In this document: in pieces, positions 32,665-44,000 of the stretch
How the letters are laid out: every line of letters starts with the position of its first letter
How positions within the stretch are numbered: position 1 is the stretch's first letter
Assembly: GCA_009756935.1 (NCBI GenBank)
Contig: VZDP01000002.1
Coordinates: forward strand, 310,001-374,000
DNA length: 64,000 bases
Direction: 5' to 3'
Source of the DNA: Mesomycoplasma ovipneumoniae
Lineage (GTDB): Bacteria; Bacillota_I; Bacilli_A; Mycoplasmatales; Metamycoplasmataceae
Translations under genes and position numbers: made by a program
The notes under the pieces: model-generated
The model's input: only the letters and a program-made list of their open reading frames with translations
What the model was told of the DNA's origin: nothing
Database searches by the model: none

Positions 32665-33687
32665 TTAATTATCTGTTCCAGTTTTTAATAGATTACTATT
32701 TAGACTTGAATCATCCAAAGCAGATAGAATTGCTTTAGCCATTTCAAATGCAAGATTTACTGGCACAGCATTACCAATCATTTTATAGGCATCATTTAAG
32801 TTCGTATAGTAAAATTTAAAATTGTCCGGAAACCCTTGAATTCTTGCACATTCTCGCACAGTTAGTCTCCTGTAAAGTGTTTCTTTTCCTGGTGCAAATA
32901 TATTTTTATTTTTTTCTACTTTAGGCATTACTGGTGCCTGCGGATGTAACTGACATTGCCTTCCTGAAGCTTGAACTGTAAATGCCTGTTCACCCCACTG
33001 TCTCACTCTATTTCTACTCATAAAAATAGGTGAGTATGAGCCAATGAAATACTCATGATTCAAAACTTTGCAATTATCTCCATTAGTTTTATTTCCTTCT
33101 AATGCCGGTATTGCAGAGTCTTTCAAATCGAAAATTGTATCTTTAAAAGTTAATTTAGTTTCATAGGATTTTGGCGGTTCAAATTTAATTTTCAAATCCT
33201 TCCTAAACCCTACATAAAAAACTCTTTTTCTATCTTGTGGAACACCATAGTCACTTGCATTTAACAAATGAATAAAGACATCATAACCAGCCTCTTCAAA
33301 TTGAGAAACTATATTCTCAACAGCATCATTATGCCTTTTAGCCATCATTCCTTTAACATTTTCGGCAAGGAAAAATTTTGGTTGTTTATCCTTTAAAATG
33401 CGTATATATTGATAAAACAATTGCCCACGAGGATCTTCTATTCCTTTTAATGAACCAGCTTCACTCCATGATTGGCATGGCGGTCCACCTATAATACCAT
33501 CACATTTAGGAAACATATCTGAAGGAATATCACAAATATCTCCTTTTATAAGTATTGTATCATGATTTTTTTCATATGTTTCCCAAATGGTTTTATCATA
33601 TTCATTTGCAGCTATTACATTAAATCCAGCTTTTTCAAAGCCTAAATCTAACCCCCCAGCTCCTGAAAACAAACTAATCAAATTCAT
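32665..33687 (-). CDS. HaeIII-like DNA (cytosine-5) methyltransferase, R-M cassette 3
   Basis: 340 aa. It puts a methyl group on C5 of cytosine, by homology the inner cytosine of GGCC. Motifs in order: [16 protein letters not shown] (I, AdoMet), GGPPCQSWS (IV, catalytic Cys), AENVKGM (VI), [11 protein letters not shown] (VIII), and [18 protein letters not shown] with GNAVPVNLA (IX-X). [20 protein letters not shown] is the M.HaeIII-type target-recognition region. I start at ATG 33687 (GGAGGAAAT upstream) rather than the earlier in-frame start at 33717, because MNLISLFSG is the family N-terminus. All three Trp codons are TGG. The promoter modules of copy 7 read into it. Confidence 0.96.
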   Translation of the reverse strand: MNLISLFSGAGGLDLGFEKAGFNVIAANEYDKTIWETYEKNHDTILIKGDICDIPSDMFPKCDGIIGGPPCQSWSEAGSLKGIEDPRGQLFYQYIRILKDKQPKFFLAENVKGMMAKRHNDAVENIVSQFEEAGYDVFIHLLNASDYGVPQDRKRVFYVGFRKDLKIKFEPPKSYETKLTFKDTIFDLKDSAIPALEGNKTNGDNCKVLNHEYFIGSYSPIFMSRNRVRQWGEQAFTVQASGRQCQLHPQAPVMPKVEKNKNIFAPGKETLYRRLTVRECARIQGFPDNFKFYYTNLNDAYKMIGNAVPVNLAFEMAKAILSALDDSSLNSNLLKTGTDN

Positions 33688-33774
33688 ACTATATTTCCTC
33701 CGAAGACTCATTAACACATTCTACAATTTCTGAAATTAAACCAGGATAAAAAATTAACACTAAGGTTGGTTTTC

Positions 33775-34336
33775 TCCTGGTTTATTTTGGGGATTTTTTA
33801 ACTTTTTTGGCAAAGTCAAAAAAATAACTATCAAAGCAAAAACACTAAATTTTAAATCTAAACATTAGGAAAGAAAAATCTACTTATTAATCAAATAAGG
33901 CAAACTAAAAAAGCTAAAATTTTAGCTTAAAAAGCAAAATTATGGAATTTCTAAACTGCTTTTTTAGTTTAAAATACTCGCAAAAATCAATTTATGGATG
34001 GAATAACAAAAACCAAAAAATACAACTACTATTTAAACTCAATTTAAATAGTAAACTCGTTTTTACTTAAATTGAGCCTAAAAAATATGTGAAGTTTTGA
34101 AAGAGCCATAAGAAAAAGCCTTAAATTTGAAGATTTCTAAACGGTTAAATTCAAGGCATTGCATCATATTTAAAAATATGACGGAAAATTCGCATTTTCT
34201 GAGTTTTTAGACAAAAAACATAACTAATTCCTCCTTAATTCAATATCAAAATTTATTAATTCTTCTTAGTGAGTCTAATTATAACAGAAATTTTTTTTAG
34301 ACCAAACATTTTTTTTTTTTTTTTTTCGCAAAAGGT
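33775..34336 (-). repeat. MITE-like repeat, copy 7
   Basis: Contains the long left arm shared with copies 6 and 8, the hairpin (34038-34076), AAGGAGG, mini-ORF M-F-F-V-stop, promoter (34278-34305) and T18. The left end (CTCCTGGTTTATTTT) and terminator are degraded. It reads into R-M cassette 3. Confidence 0.82.
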
Positions 34337-34693
34337 TAATTTTAATGCACTGAACCATATTTTGAACATAGTTCAAAATATGCATTATTTGATTTTATTG
34401 TGACAAAAAACATAACTAATCCCCTTAATTCAATTCTAAAAATTTATTAATTCATTCTTGGCGAAATTGATTATAACATATTTTTTTCTTAGACCAAGCA
34501 TTTTTTTTTTTTTTTTGCAAACGGTTAATTTTAAGGTGTTGCATCATATTCAAAAACATAGTTCAAAATTTGAATTATTTGATTTTATTATGGCTAAAAA
34601 CATTATTAATTCTCCTTAATTCTAATATCTAAAAAGTTTATTAATTTATTCTTAGTAAGCTTTTATAACTTAATTTTTTCTACTAATTTAAAT
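34337..34693 (-). repeat. Two extra, variant promoter modules of the repeat in tandem
   Basis: Module 2 (to about 34517) has its own T16 tract, TTGGTC-16-TATAAT (34470-34497), SD and start AAGGGGATTAGTTATG, but a different leader: a 23-codon ORF beginning MFFVTIKSNNAYFELC. Module 3 (to about 34690) repeats this in worn form (MFLAIIKSNN...). Both carry CATATTTTGAACATAGTTC or similar palindromic stretches. They may preserve an ancestral coding leader that the common copies have cut to 4-6 codons. Confidence 0.65.
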
Positions 34694-36719
34694 CTTAGTG
34701 TTAAACTAAAAACTAAAAAACAAGCTGATTCGATTGCTGATGTTCCTTTTTCGCTATTATACAAAAAAGTCTTTCCTGGATATCAAGGCGAAGATCTTGG
34801 TATAGACAATTTAAGTTCAAATCCAGTTTTAATTGATACAAAAACTCAAACTTTAACTTTTAATATTTCAAATCTTGAACCAGGAGCAATTTATAAAGTA
34901 ACCGAAATTATTCCTTATGATCAAACAATTAAAGATAGTCATAAAATTGAAAACTTTGAACATAGTGAGCAACTGCTAAAATATCTTAAAGATGTTGAAG
35001 GCTTGCCGGTTAAAAATAATGGAAGTGGAAGTAGCGGTAAACAAGATACAATTTATTTTGCCCCTCTAAACGTACCTGTTAGCCTTGAGGCAGCTTGATC
35101 TCACCCGCTAAGATATGACTATTATGAAGGTGAGCAAGTCTATGTTCGATTTAACGAGCAAGCCGGAACTGCAATAACAATGGATTGGCTAAAGAAAAAT
35201 CTTAAAGTTCAGTTAATTCCTCATAGAACTCACGGTAATACTAATGTCCAAAACCAACAACCAGTTGAAAAAGATTTATCAACGGCAAGTAATTACCAAC
35301 AACAACAAAAAGGTAGTTTTCCTACCGACGTTACCTTATCAGACTTAAAATGAGATCCTCAAAGACTAACAGCAACATTTAAGTTGCAGCCAAAATCTTT
35401 AAAATCAATTGTTGGCGCACAAATTCAAATCACAATTAAAGATATAAATAACTATCATCTTGATCCTAGTCAGGATGATAATACTAATGTATAATAATAC
35501 TCAAACCACTCAATCTGGTACTACCGGTCAACAACCTCAAGCTCAACCTCAATCCATAACATTTAGACTCCAGTCTAGTGCGGCGATTGTAACTCCAACT
35601 AATGTTGACTATATGAACCCAGGGCTAATGGGATTTAGTTATGCAATTTATGATCCACTTGATTTAATTCAAAAAACTGGGAAAGATTACAATCCTTTTG
35701 GGGAATTCCCGCATTTAACGCCTTATAATGAACAAGATTGGCTGAAAGTTATTATTAATAAGGCTCCTAGCCATTCAATTAGTAATAAAAATATTGGCGC
35801 CCCTGATACTCAAATTTTTAATAGCCCAAACTGAGATGTTGGAGGACCTGTTCAAGATATTGAAGTTCCTGAAGAACCGGTTGCGATTAGGACAAAGACT
35901 GATGCGGGCTTTGGAATAAAATATGTCACTCTTTATTGAAGAATCAATTCTCATTTAGGAACCTTTGATCTACCTGAAAAATTTAGAAGTGCTAAACCAC
36001 TTTGATATCCAGCAGGAAAAGTTGTCAATTTGCCAATTTCATTGCAATTTAAAAATCCAGATATAACCAGTCCAGCTTCAACTTATTCATTTGTTCTTAA
36101 TTCACCTTATGCTACACCAGGACATATAATGCCTTATGCAGGAATTGCTACTCCTCATGATGCTAAATCGATAGTAAATGAAGGGTCAAACTACTGGAAT
36201 AGATGAAACCAAAGATGAGGTCAACATTGAGATTCTATAAATTTAATTCCGCGAATCAATAAATTTCCAAAAAATATTTCAAAAGTTTTCTGATCTGCTC
36301 CTTCGCTTGAATGAACAACTGATGATAGAGTCCTTAATGATGTCTTCTATTTAAATAGAGCACTTCCTAGACTAACAAGTGATCATGATAATAAAACTGG
36401 TTATAATTGACCTACCAAAAATCTTCAAATACAAACTGGACATCCAAATAATGGTATTAAATATAATAGTAACAGCTGAGACATCTTATATGTAAAAAAT
36501 AAAAACCATAACCAAGAAAAACCCAATTTATCCAAAGAAACTCTTTCCTGAAATTGAAGCCAACAAAAATTTAATGCGTCAGGCTTTCAAAACCTAGCGC
36601 ACAAATCTTCGTGAATAATTTCCATTACCAACAAAGATACTCGTCACCCATTATTATACGACCCAATTAATTACTATAACATGTTAGGTCCGTTTTGACC
36701 ACCTGAATTACTTGAATAA
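34694..36719 (+). pseudogene. Inverted partial copy of the 3' part of the giant surface gene
   Basis: About 2 kb homologous to 37002-39010 on the other strand: FNISNLEPGAIYKVTEIIP, GSGSSGKQDTIYFAPLNVPV, IVTPTNVDYMNPGL and LLYDPINYY recur almost unchanged. There is no start signal; the homology begins abruptly at 34694 next to the repeat modules. The frame opens with NLSVKLKTKKQADSIADVPF and stops at TAA 35492-35494, then resumes in another frame (MYNNTQTTQSG...) to TAA 36717, so one frameshift is present. Many Trp codons are TGA. The segment between residues matching NRALPR and HKSSWIISIT differs strongly from the resident gene, so it could act as a silent cassette. A terminator hairpin (GAACAGC/GCTGTTC) follows at 36743-36770. 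Confidence 0.8.
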
Positions 36720-36786
36720 TTGCAATATATAAAAGACAAAGAAAAATGAACAGCAGAAATGCTGTTCGTTTAGTTATCTTTAAAAT

Positions 36787-36812
36787 TATCTCATCAAACT
36801 GGGAAACTCGGG
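36787..36812 (+). repeat. Orphan terminal repeat of the MITE-like element
   Basis: ATCTCATCAAACTGGGAAAC followed by TCGGGA, the left terminal repeat in reversed orientation, with no body. It stands at the end of the inverted cassette and, with copy 7 on the other side, brackets it. The sequence beyond it to 36900 resembles that beyond copy 1 (2450-2540). Confidence 0.8.
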
Positions 36813-36911
36813 AGAGATTTTTAATGATAATTTCGTGATTTAACATTCAAAAAAATAGCCAAATGGAAATTTTAAAAATATTTGTGTGTTGCATTTATAT
36901 TTTTGATTTAG

Positions 36912-36939
36912 AAAAGAACAGCAAGTCCGCTGTTCTTTT
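36912..36939. terminator. Terminator at the 3' end of the giant surface gene
   Basis: AAAAGAACAGC-AAGTCC-GCTGTTCTTTT. Its GAACAGC/GCTGTTC stem is shared with the hairpin after the inverted cassette. Confidence 0.8.
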
Positions 36940-36980
36940 ATCTCTTTATCTCTTTATCTCTTTATCTCTTTATCTCTTTA
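36937..36980. repeat. 8-bp tandem repeat TTTATCTC, five units plus a part
   Basis: Uninterrupted octamer array between the terminator and the stop of the giant gene's last segment. Non-coding; length polymorphism is likely. Confidence 0.9.
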
Positions 36981-37001
36981 CCTTTTTTTATGTTATTAGA
37001 A

Positions 37002-37495
37002 TTATTCTGGCAGTTCAGGCGGTTTGAACGGACCTAACATAGCATAATAATTAATTGGGTCATATAATAGAGGTTTACTATTAGGACCAGTAATGGAGAT
37101 TATTCAAGAAGATTTATGATCTTCATTTGAAAAAGAATAAGAAATAGTGGTTTGATTATTAAAATCTCAATCCATATCATGAATTCCTATAGTTGGCTTG
37201 GAATCATGCCCCTGTTTATTATCAACAGAGAGGATTTTTCAACTATAGCCAGGGGTATATCCTGTGAATCGATCACCGGTTACTATCTTTAACCATCTGC
37301 TATTATTTTCGCCAAATCTTGGTATTGCTCTATTTAAATAGAAAATGGTATTAAGTACTGAATCATTTGTTGTTCATTCAACCGAAGGTGCGGCCCAAAA
37401 TACTTTCGAAATATTTTTTGGAAATTTATTGATTCGAGGTATTAGGTGAGTATTATTAGGTTGTGATCTTCCTGTTCATTTACCATTATCACTCT
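37002..37495 (-). pseudogene. Displaced C-terminal segment of the second giant surface protein
   Basis: Reads DNGKWTGRSQPNNTHLIPRI, INKFPKNISKVFWAAPSVEW, SSWIISITGPNSKPLLYDPI and ends PPELPE-stop at 37002. This is the natural end of the protein, as the inverted cassette ends the same way (PPELLE). It is out of frame with the segment upstream because a short inverted duplication sits at about 37496-37530. Confidence 0.75.
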
Positions 37496-40400
37496 ATTTA
37501 AAAATCCAGATATAACCAGCCCAGCATCATGAGGAATATGTGATGAGGAATATGGCATTATATGACCCGGAGTACCATAAGGTGAATTAAGCACAAATGA
37601 ATAAGTCGAAGCTGGGCTGGTTATATCTGGATTTTTAAATTGGAGTGATATTGGTAAATGAACAGCTTTTCCAGCTGGGTACCAAAGTTTTTTACCTTTT
37701 CTAAACTTTTCGGGAATGTCAAAAGCTCAGGTTTCAGCATTAATTCGCCAATAAAGGGTTAAGTACTTTATTCCGCGAGGTAAGTCAGTTTTTGTTCTAA
37801 TTGCAATCGGCTCTTCAGGGATTTCAAGATCTGTAACATCAATATTGTTTCAATTTCTTTTGTTGGAATTGTTTATGAAAATATCACCATTAGGTGCATC
37901 AAGGCGTTGATTAGATTTAGCACTACTTGGAGTTGAGTTAATAATAACCTTCAGCCAATCTTGTTCATCATAAGGCGTCAAATGCGGAAATTCCCCAAAA
38001 GGATTGTAATCTTTTCCAGTTTTTTGAATTAAATCAAGTGGATCATAAATTGCATAGCTAAAGCCAATTAATCCTGGGTTCATATAGTCAACATTAGTTG
38101 GAGTTACAATTGCGGCACTAGATTGGAGTCTAAATGATATGGATTGGGATTTGGTCTGAGAGGTAGTAGACTGACCGCTAGGTTGAGTACCTTGAGTACC
38201 ACTATTATTAGCACCGCTGGTGCTATCTTTGCTAGGATCAACTTGATAGTTATTTATATCCTTCATTGTAACTTTAATTTGAGCACCAACAATTGACTTT
38301 AGAGTTTTTGGCTGCAACTTAAATGTTGCTGTTAGTCTTTGAGGATCTCATTTTAAGTCTGATAAGGTAACGTCGGTAGGAAAACTACCTTTTTGTTGTT
38401 GTTGGTAATTACTTGCCGTTGATAAATCTTTTTCAACTGGATTTTGGTTTGTTACATTGGTATTACCGTGAGTTCTATGAGGGATTAACTCAGCCTTAAG
38501 ATTTTTTTTGAGCCAATCCATTGTTATTGCCGTTCCGGCTTGCTCGTTAAATCGAACATAGACTTGCTCACCTTCATAATAGTCATATCTTAGCGGGTGA
38601 GATCAAGCTGCCTCAAGGCTAACAGGTACGTTTAGAGGGGCAAAATAAATTGTATCTTGTTTACCGCTACTTCCACTTCCATTATTTTTAATCGGTAGGC
38701 CATCAACATCTTTAAGAAATTCTAAAAGTTGTTTATCATGATTAAAGTTTTCAATTTTATGATTTTCTTTAATGGCCGCATAATAAGGAATAATTTCGGT
38801 TACTTTATAAATTGCTCCTGGTTCAAGATTTGAAATATTAAAAGTTAAAGTTTGAGTTTTTGTATCAATTAAAACTGGATTTGAATTTGATTCAATTGAT
38901 AAATCATTACCAATCGGAGGAAAGACTTTTATGTATGATACTATAAAAGGAACATCAGCAATTGAATCAGCTTGTTTTTGATTTTTTAGTTTAACACTAA
39001 GATTTACAGTTGTGGTTGAAATTGGCTTAAGAGTCACTGCACCGGTATCAGCTAAATTTAATTTTTTAGCTGTTGTTCGAAACTCTCGTAAATCTTTTTT
39101 TGCCCCTGAGGCAATTTCGGGAGCAAATGCAACAGTTAAATCTTGACTAAGTTGGTTTTGGGAGGTAGTTCCGCCAGTGGTCCGACCACCATTTTTTTGT
39201 AATGTTAGAGTTATATTATTATACTCGGTAAATTGTTCAAGACTATCAACTTTAAAGGTAATTTTATTTTCAGCAGGAGGGGTAGAATCTTGTTGTTTTT
39301 GTCCTTCTTTGGTATTGTTGCTAGTTCTACCAGATCCGGCAGGTTGTTGCGGTGGTTGAGTTGGTGTAGGATTTTTCTCAGTAACAGTGAATTTAGGACT
39401 AAAGCCAGCATCTTGGATATCTTTAGTTCAACCTTCAAGTTCGATTGTAGCATCATTATCATTAATTTGTGTTTTAACAATATTTGTTATTAAAGGTTGA
39501 GTAATAAAATCAAGAATAACTTGGTTTCCTGTGCCACCTGGAGCAGAACTAGTAGAACTTGAAGAACTTGAAGAACTTGAAGAACTTGAAGAACTTGAAG
39601 AACTTGAAGAAGAAGAACCTGAACTGCCAGTAAATTTTCAACCTTGAGTTAAATTAGGATTAGAAACTTTTTGAGTATCATCAACTGTAAGATTGACAGT
39701 TTTTGATGTTAAGGCATTAATTTTGTATTTTCTTCCTGGTTCAAGAATATTTAAGAATCTAAAAGTAGCCTCAAGTTTATCGGATCCACTTCCACCTGAA
39801 TTAGTAATAGTAGTTGTAGCTCCAATTGATTGGGATTGATCACCTTTTTCTAAATACAAGGTAACAAGATCATCTTTTAAGAAAGCATCATCTTTGTCAA
39901 ATTCTAATTTAATTGTTGCCGAATCAGTTGTAACTTCACTAATTGTAGTATTAATTAATTTAGTTTTTTCTGCTATTGAGTAAAACTTACGTTGCAAGGC
40001 ACTTTCTTGACTAATTGGGGTGTCGAAGGTGATAGGGGTTCCAGCTTTTTTAATTGACTTAATAATATATTGTTTTGCTTTTTTAAGATTAGAGTTAATT
40101 TGAAATTGTAATGTTGAAGTAATTTGTCCGCCTTGTGGAGTTAAACGGGTTGAACTAGTTACTGTTTTATCATCGTCACGTCAAGTAGATGGAGTATACT
40201 TATTTCCAAATTCTTCGTCAATTTTGGCTTCTAGTGTTAAATTTTGATTATTCAGCTCACCGTTGTTGTTGTAGAATTCAACATCAACATTAGTTCTACC
40301 TTCAGAGACAGCCTCATATTTAATTGCCTTAATTGCGTTTTTAGTTTTTAAGTCAATAGTTGAGTTATTTGCTGGCGGAGTTACTTTTAATTCTTGAGGC

Positions 40401-41059
40401 AAACGAACACCAAATCTGTCTTGAGCTCCTTCTTTTAGATTAAATATATAATTTTTAATTTTATATTTATCTCCTGGAATAAGACCTTTAGCTTCAAGAA
40501 CAATTTGTGTTCTAGTACCGCCTCCTCCGCTTGGTCCTGAACCTTTTATCTCTTTTGATTCAGTATAAAAGATTTTTCTTTCAACAGATTCAAGCTCAAG
40601 TTGAATATTATACTTATCTTGTAAAAAGATTAAATCGCCTCTGTCAAGCTCAATTTGGAAGTAACCACTTGTAAGTTCCGGAGTGCTTTTTCTTTGTCCG
40701 CTAACAGTTATATTTGAATTTCTTGTTGTTGAGCTTGTTACACTTCTAATTGCTGTTGTTTCAACTGTTGTATTAACGATTGTTTGTCATTTTTCTGACT
40801 CAGAAGTTGCTAGTTTTTTGTCTTCAGGTTGCAATTTTTCTTTGTCAATATAAAGACTTAATGGTGTAGTACCTTGACCTCTAGCTGAGAGACTAATTTC
40901 TTCAATTAAGTATCAAGAACCTTTGTCAAGTCCGCCTAGTTCAAATTCTAAAAAGGTAATTCCAAAATTTTCTTCACTTTCTTGTTGGGCTTGAACTGCT
41001 GGGCTTGGTTGTCTTTGAGGTACTCTAATTGTAACTGAATCAATATCTTTATTTGTAGA
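37442..41059 (-). pseudogene. Downstream part of the second giant surface protein, after a frameshift
   Basis: Continues the Ig-like/FN3-like repeat protein in a frame shifted by one relative to 40948-48657. It opens with STNKDIDSVTIRVPQRQPSP, shows repeats such as FNISNLEPGAIYKVTEI and a poly-Ser tract (39554-39607), then ASGRAPE-type linkers rich in Gln/Thr/Gly. It includes IVTPTNVDYMNPGLIGFSYA shared with the inverted cassette. It runs into foreign-looking AGLVISGFLNRVIMVNEQ and stops at 37442, because a 40-45 bp inverted duplicate of 37615-37660 has been inserted. No start codon or ribosome site is evident. It is either a pseudogene part or a segment switched off by a one-base change. Confidence 0.75.
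39554..39607 (-). repeat. 9-bp tandem repeat encoding poly-Ser (six units)
   Basis: GAACTTGAA on the plus strand, read as TTCAAGTTC, gives Ser-Ser-Ser per unit in frame. Copy-number change keeps the frame and would alter linker length. Confidence 0.93.
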
Positions 41060-44000
41060 TGGACAGCACTAGCCGTTGTTGGGTCTCACCAACCGTATGC
41101 AATGTTTTTTCTATTAAGTTTTTTAAACTTAATAATAGCTCTATGATTGCTAAAGTCTAATTTTTGTGAGTTTTCAACAGCTAAATTTAGTTTAATACTT
41201 GTTTCACTTGGAACATAAGTCATTTTTGTAATCAATGGGGCAGTATTAAAACTAAATGAAGACTGGACACTTGGCTGAGAAGAAAAATTAACGGCAACTG
41301 GGGCATTAGGATCAGGAACAATAATCTTAATTTTTTGGGCTTCATCTTCAAGACCAATTATTGTATATTGCGCTCCTGCATCTAAATTATCAAGATCAAA
41401 TTCATAATAATAATGAGCTCGGTCAGGTTGATTGTTTAGTCAACCCTGATTAGTATTGCCTTGAGTTGGTACTAACTTAGCCTGAACAGAAGTTGTTGTT
41501 GTATTAGAAATTCCTTGTTTTGAAGATTTATAAACTAATTTTAGTCTTGTTGATTTTTCCTCAAGTGGTTTGTCTTGACTTGCGAAAAATACTCTAACTT
41601 TTGCTTTTTGCCAAGGCTTACCGTTTCGCTTATTATCTAATTGATAAGTAATTCCTAGAGCGGTAGCAGATTCAAAAGTTGTTTTGAATTGTTTTTCTTG
41701 CCTGGCGGTTGACTGACCTGAACCTTGCTGGGCATTTTCTTGGATTTTTTGGTCGTCAAATTCAATTGTTTGCTGATTTTGAAATTGAGTCTGAGCACCA
41801 CCAAGGTCTGCTTGAGTTTGATTTTGGGCTTGATCAAAAACTAATGAAGTAATACTATAGTCAGTATTTTTGTCAAGATTTTTTAATTGGAAGACAACTT
41901 TTGAAGTTTTTTCAATTTCATCAGCAATAATTGCGCCTTCTTCTTCTCTTGTTTGGTTTGTATTATATGTAAAAGTTCCTTTTACAGCTTTACCAATAAA
42001 TGAACCATTTGGATCTTCAATTACTAGTTCAATTGTTGCACTTGTTTCTGAAATTGCTTTTTTACGGATTGCAATTATTTTTGTATTTGTATAAAAACTA
42101 CGTTTTGCAATAGTAACCGATTCTTTAATTGCAATTGGTGGAACTTCTAAATTTGATAACAAAGGAGAAGATTTTAGCTCTTCATCAAGAAAATCGAGTG
42201 ATTCAACAACATATTTTCCTGGTTCATTAATATTATTAATTGTCACTTCAACAGTTGGCTCTTGACCACTCGTATTTAGTGTTGAATTAAAACTGTTTTT
42301 GTCAATTTCGATACTTTGTCCTAAACCTTTTGGACTTGTATAGTTAACTTTGATTTTTTGGTGTGTCTCAAGAAAGGCTTTGAATTTTGGATCAAATTTA
42401 ATTGTTAGTTTTGCATTATTTTGACTAAAATCAGGTTGAATTTCAATTGACTTTACATCAACTTTAGCTGGATAAGTTAAAAATGCCCGTTTTTCTTCAG
42501 CCTGAGGTGAGAAATTAAAGAGTCCTGAGTTTTGATCACCATCAGTTTCGGTCTTAGTAGTTAAAACACTATCTAATTGATTATTTGTATCATAAGCAAT
42601 TTTTGTTATGTAATATTGAGCAAAGGGGTCAAGACCACTAAGAGTAAATTTGAATGTTGTGCTGTCTTGGATTGACTCGTCTCCTGACTCTTTGTTTGAA
42701 CCTTGACCTGCTGCAGAAGCACTTTGTAGCGTTGCTAATACTTCCTGGATTGTGTCTTTTGCCTCATTACCATCAACAACTTTTTTAAACTGAATTTTTG
42801 CTTTTATTGATTTTTGACCAGCTTGAATATGTTTAAATACATCACCAGTATCTTTAAGATTTAAAATAAAATCATAATTTTCAGGGTTTGCATCATTACG
42901 GAACTGTAAAATTGAATTAACAATTGGTAAGGTAGCAAATTTTTTGGTTTCTTCAGTTACATTTGTATCAAAAACAAAATTTAATGGTTTAGCTGAAGTT
43001 GTGCTACGACGACGTCTTGAGCCACTAGTAGTCCCTGTTTGTTTGATTCCTAAAACGCGAAATCCGGTACCTTTTTCAAGGTCGGTTAGTTCAGCTTTAA
43101 ATTTAACATTATTTTGGTCATTAGCATCAAGAGTCAATTGAGCTGTTTTTTCAACAGTTGAGCCTGTTTGGTAATAAACTAGCTCTAACTTATCTTTATA
43201 GTCAACATGTTTTAAATACTGATCAGTTTTATCAAAAGTTAAAGTAATTGTTGCACTATCAACTTTTTTGTCATCAATATCAATTTGGTCAATTTTTGCT
43301 GATTCAGGTTTAATAATAAATTGATCACCAAATTCAACTTGACCATTTCCAGACACATTTCCTTCAATTTGTGTTTTTGTCCCTGGATCACTAACCTTAA
43401 CTGCAAAATCTGAAAACTTCTGTTTTGTGCTTTGTTTTGTATCAGCTCAAGTTAGACTAAGAACTTTATAAATAGCATTTTTTTCTAAATTGTCAAGTTC
43501 AAAACTAAATTTAGAATTTTTAATTTTTGCTTTTTGTTGAACATTATAAACTGTTTGATCTTGAAGGTCTGTTCCATCTGGTTGAACCATTTTTTGTAGA
43601 GTTATTTCAACATCACGACCTTCAAATCCACCATTTGTGATATTTCTTCCGGCAAGTGGGTCTCTAATTGTAAAGTTAGCAAGATATTTTGTTTCAGAAA
43701 TTTTATCAATTGAATAAGCAATTACTTCTGGTTTGGTTGCAAAATAAAGTTTTGATAAAACTTCAGGAGTTGTGATAGCTTGATTTTGGGTTCCTTGGGC
43801 TTGCTGAGGATCGCTAAATTTGAAAGTTTTTAGTCTTTTTGGTCCACCTTCAACTTCAGGAGTAATATCTTCTACTTTTGTAAGAACATATAAATTTCCA
43901 GGGCTAACTGAATCAAGGCTAAGGTCAATAGTTGGCTTTGTATTTTGACCTTGATTATTGGTTTCAAATTCTTGTTTAGTAGTTACTTGTTGACCGGTCT

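Noticed and set aside
1872..34693. Regular copies of a repeat as a CRISPR array
   Set aside because: Copies are about 0.5 kb, kilobases apart and have terminal inverted repeats; no short repeats with spacers or cas genes are present.
39177..39493. Several overlapping ORFs on both strands at 39.2-39.5 kb
   Set aside because: Shadows of the linker region of the giant surface gene, whose own frame runs through the same bases.
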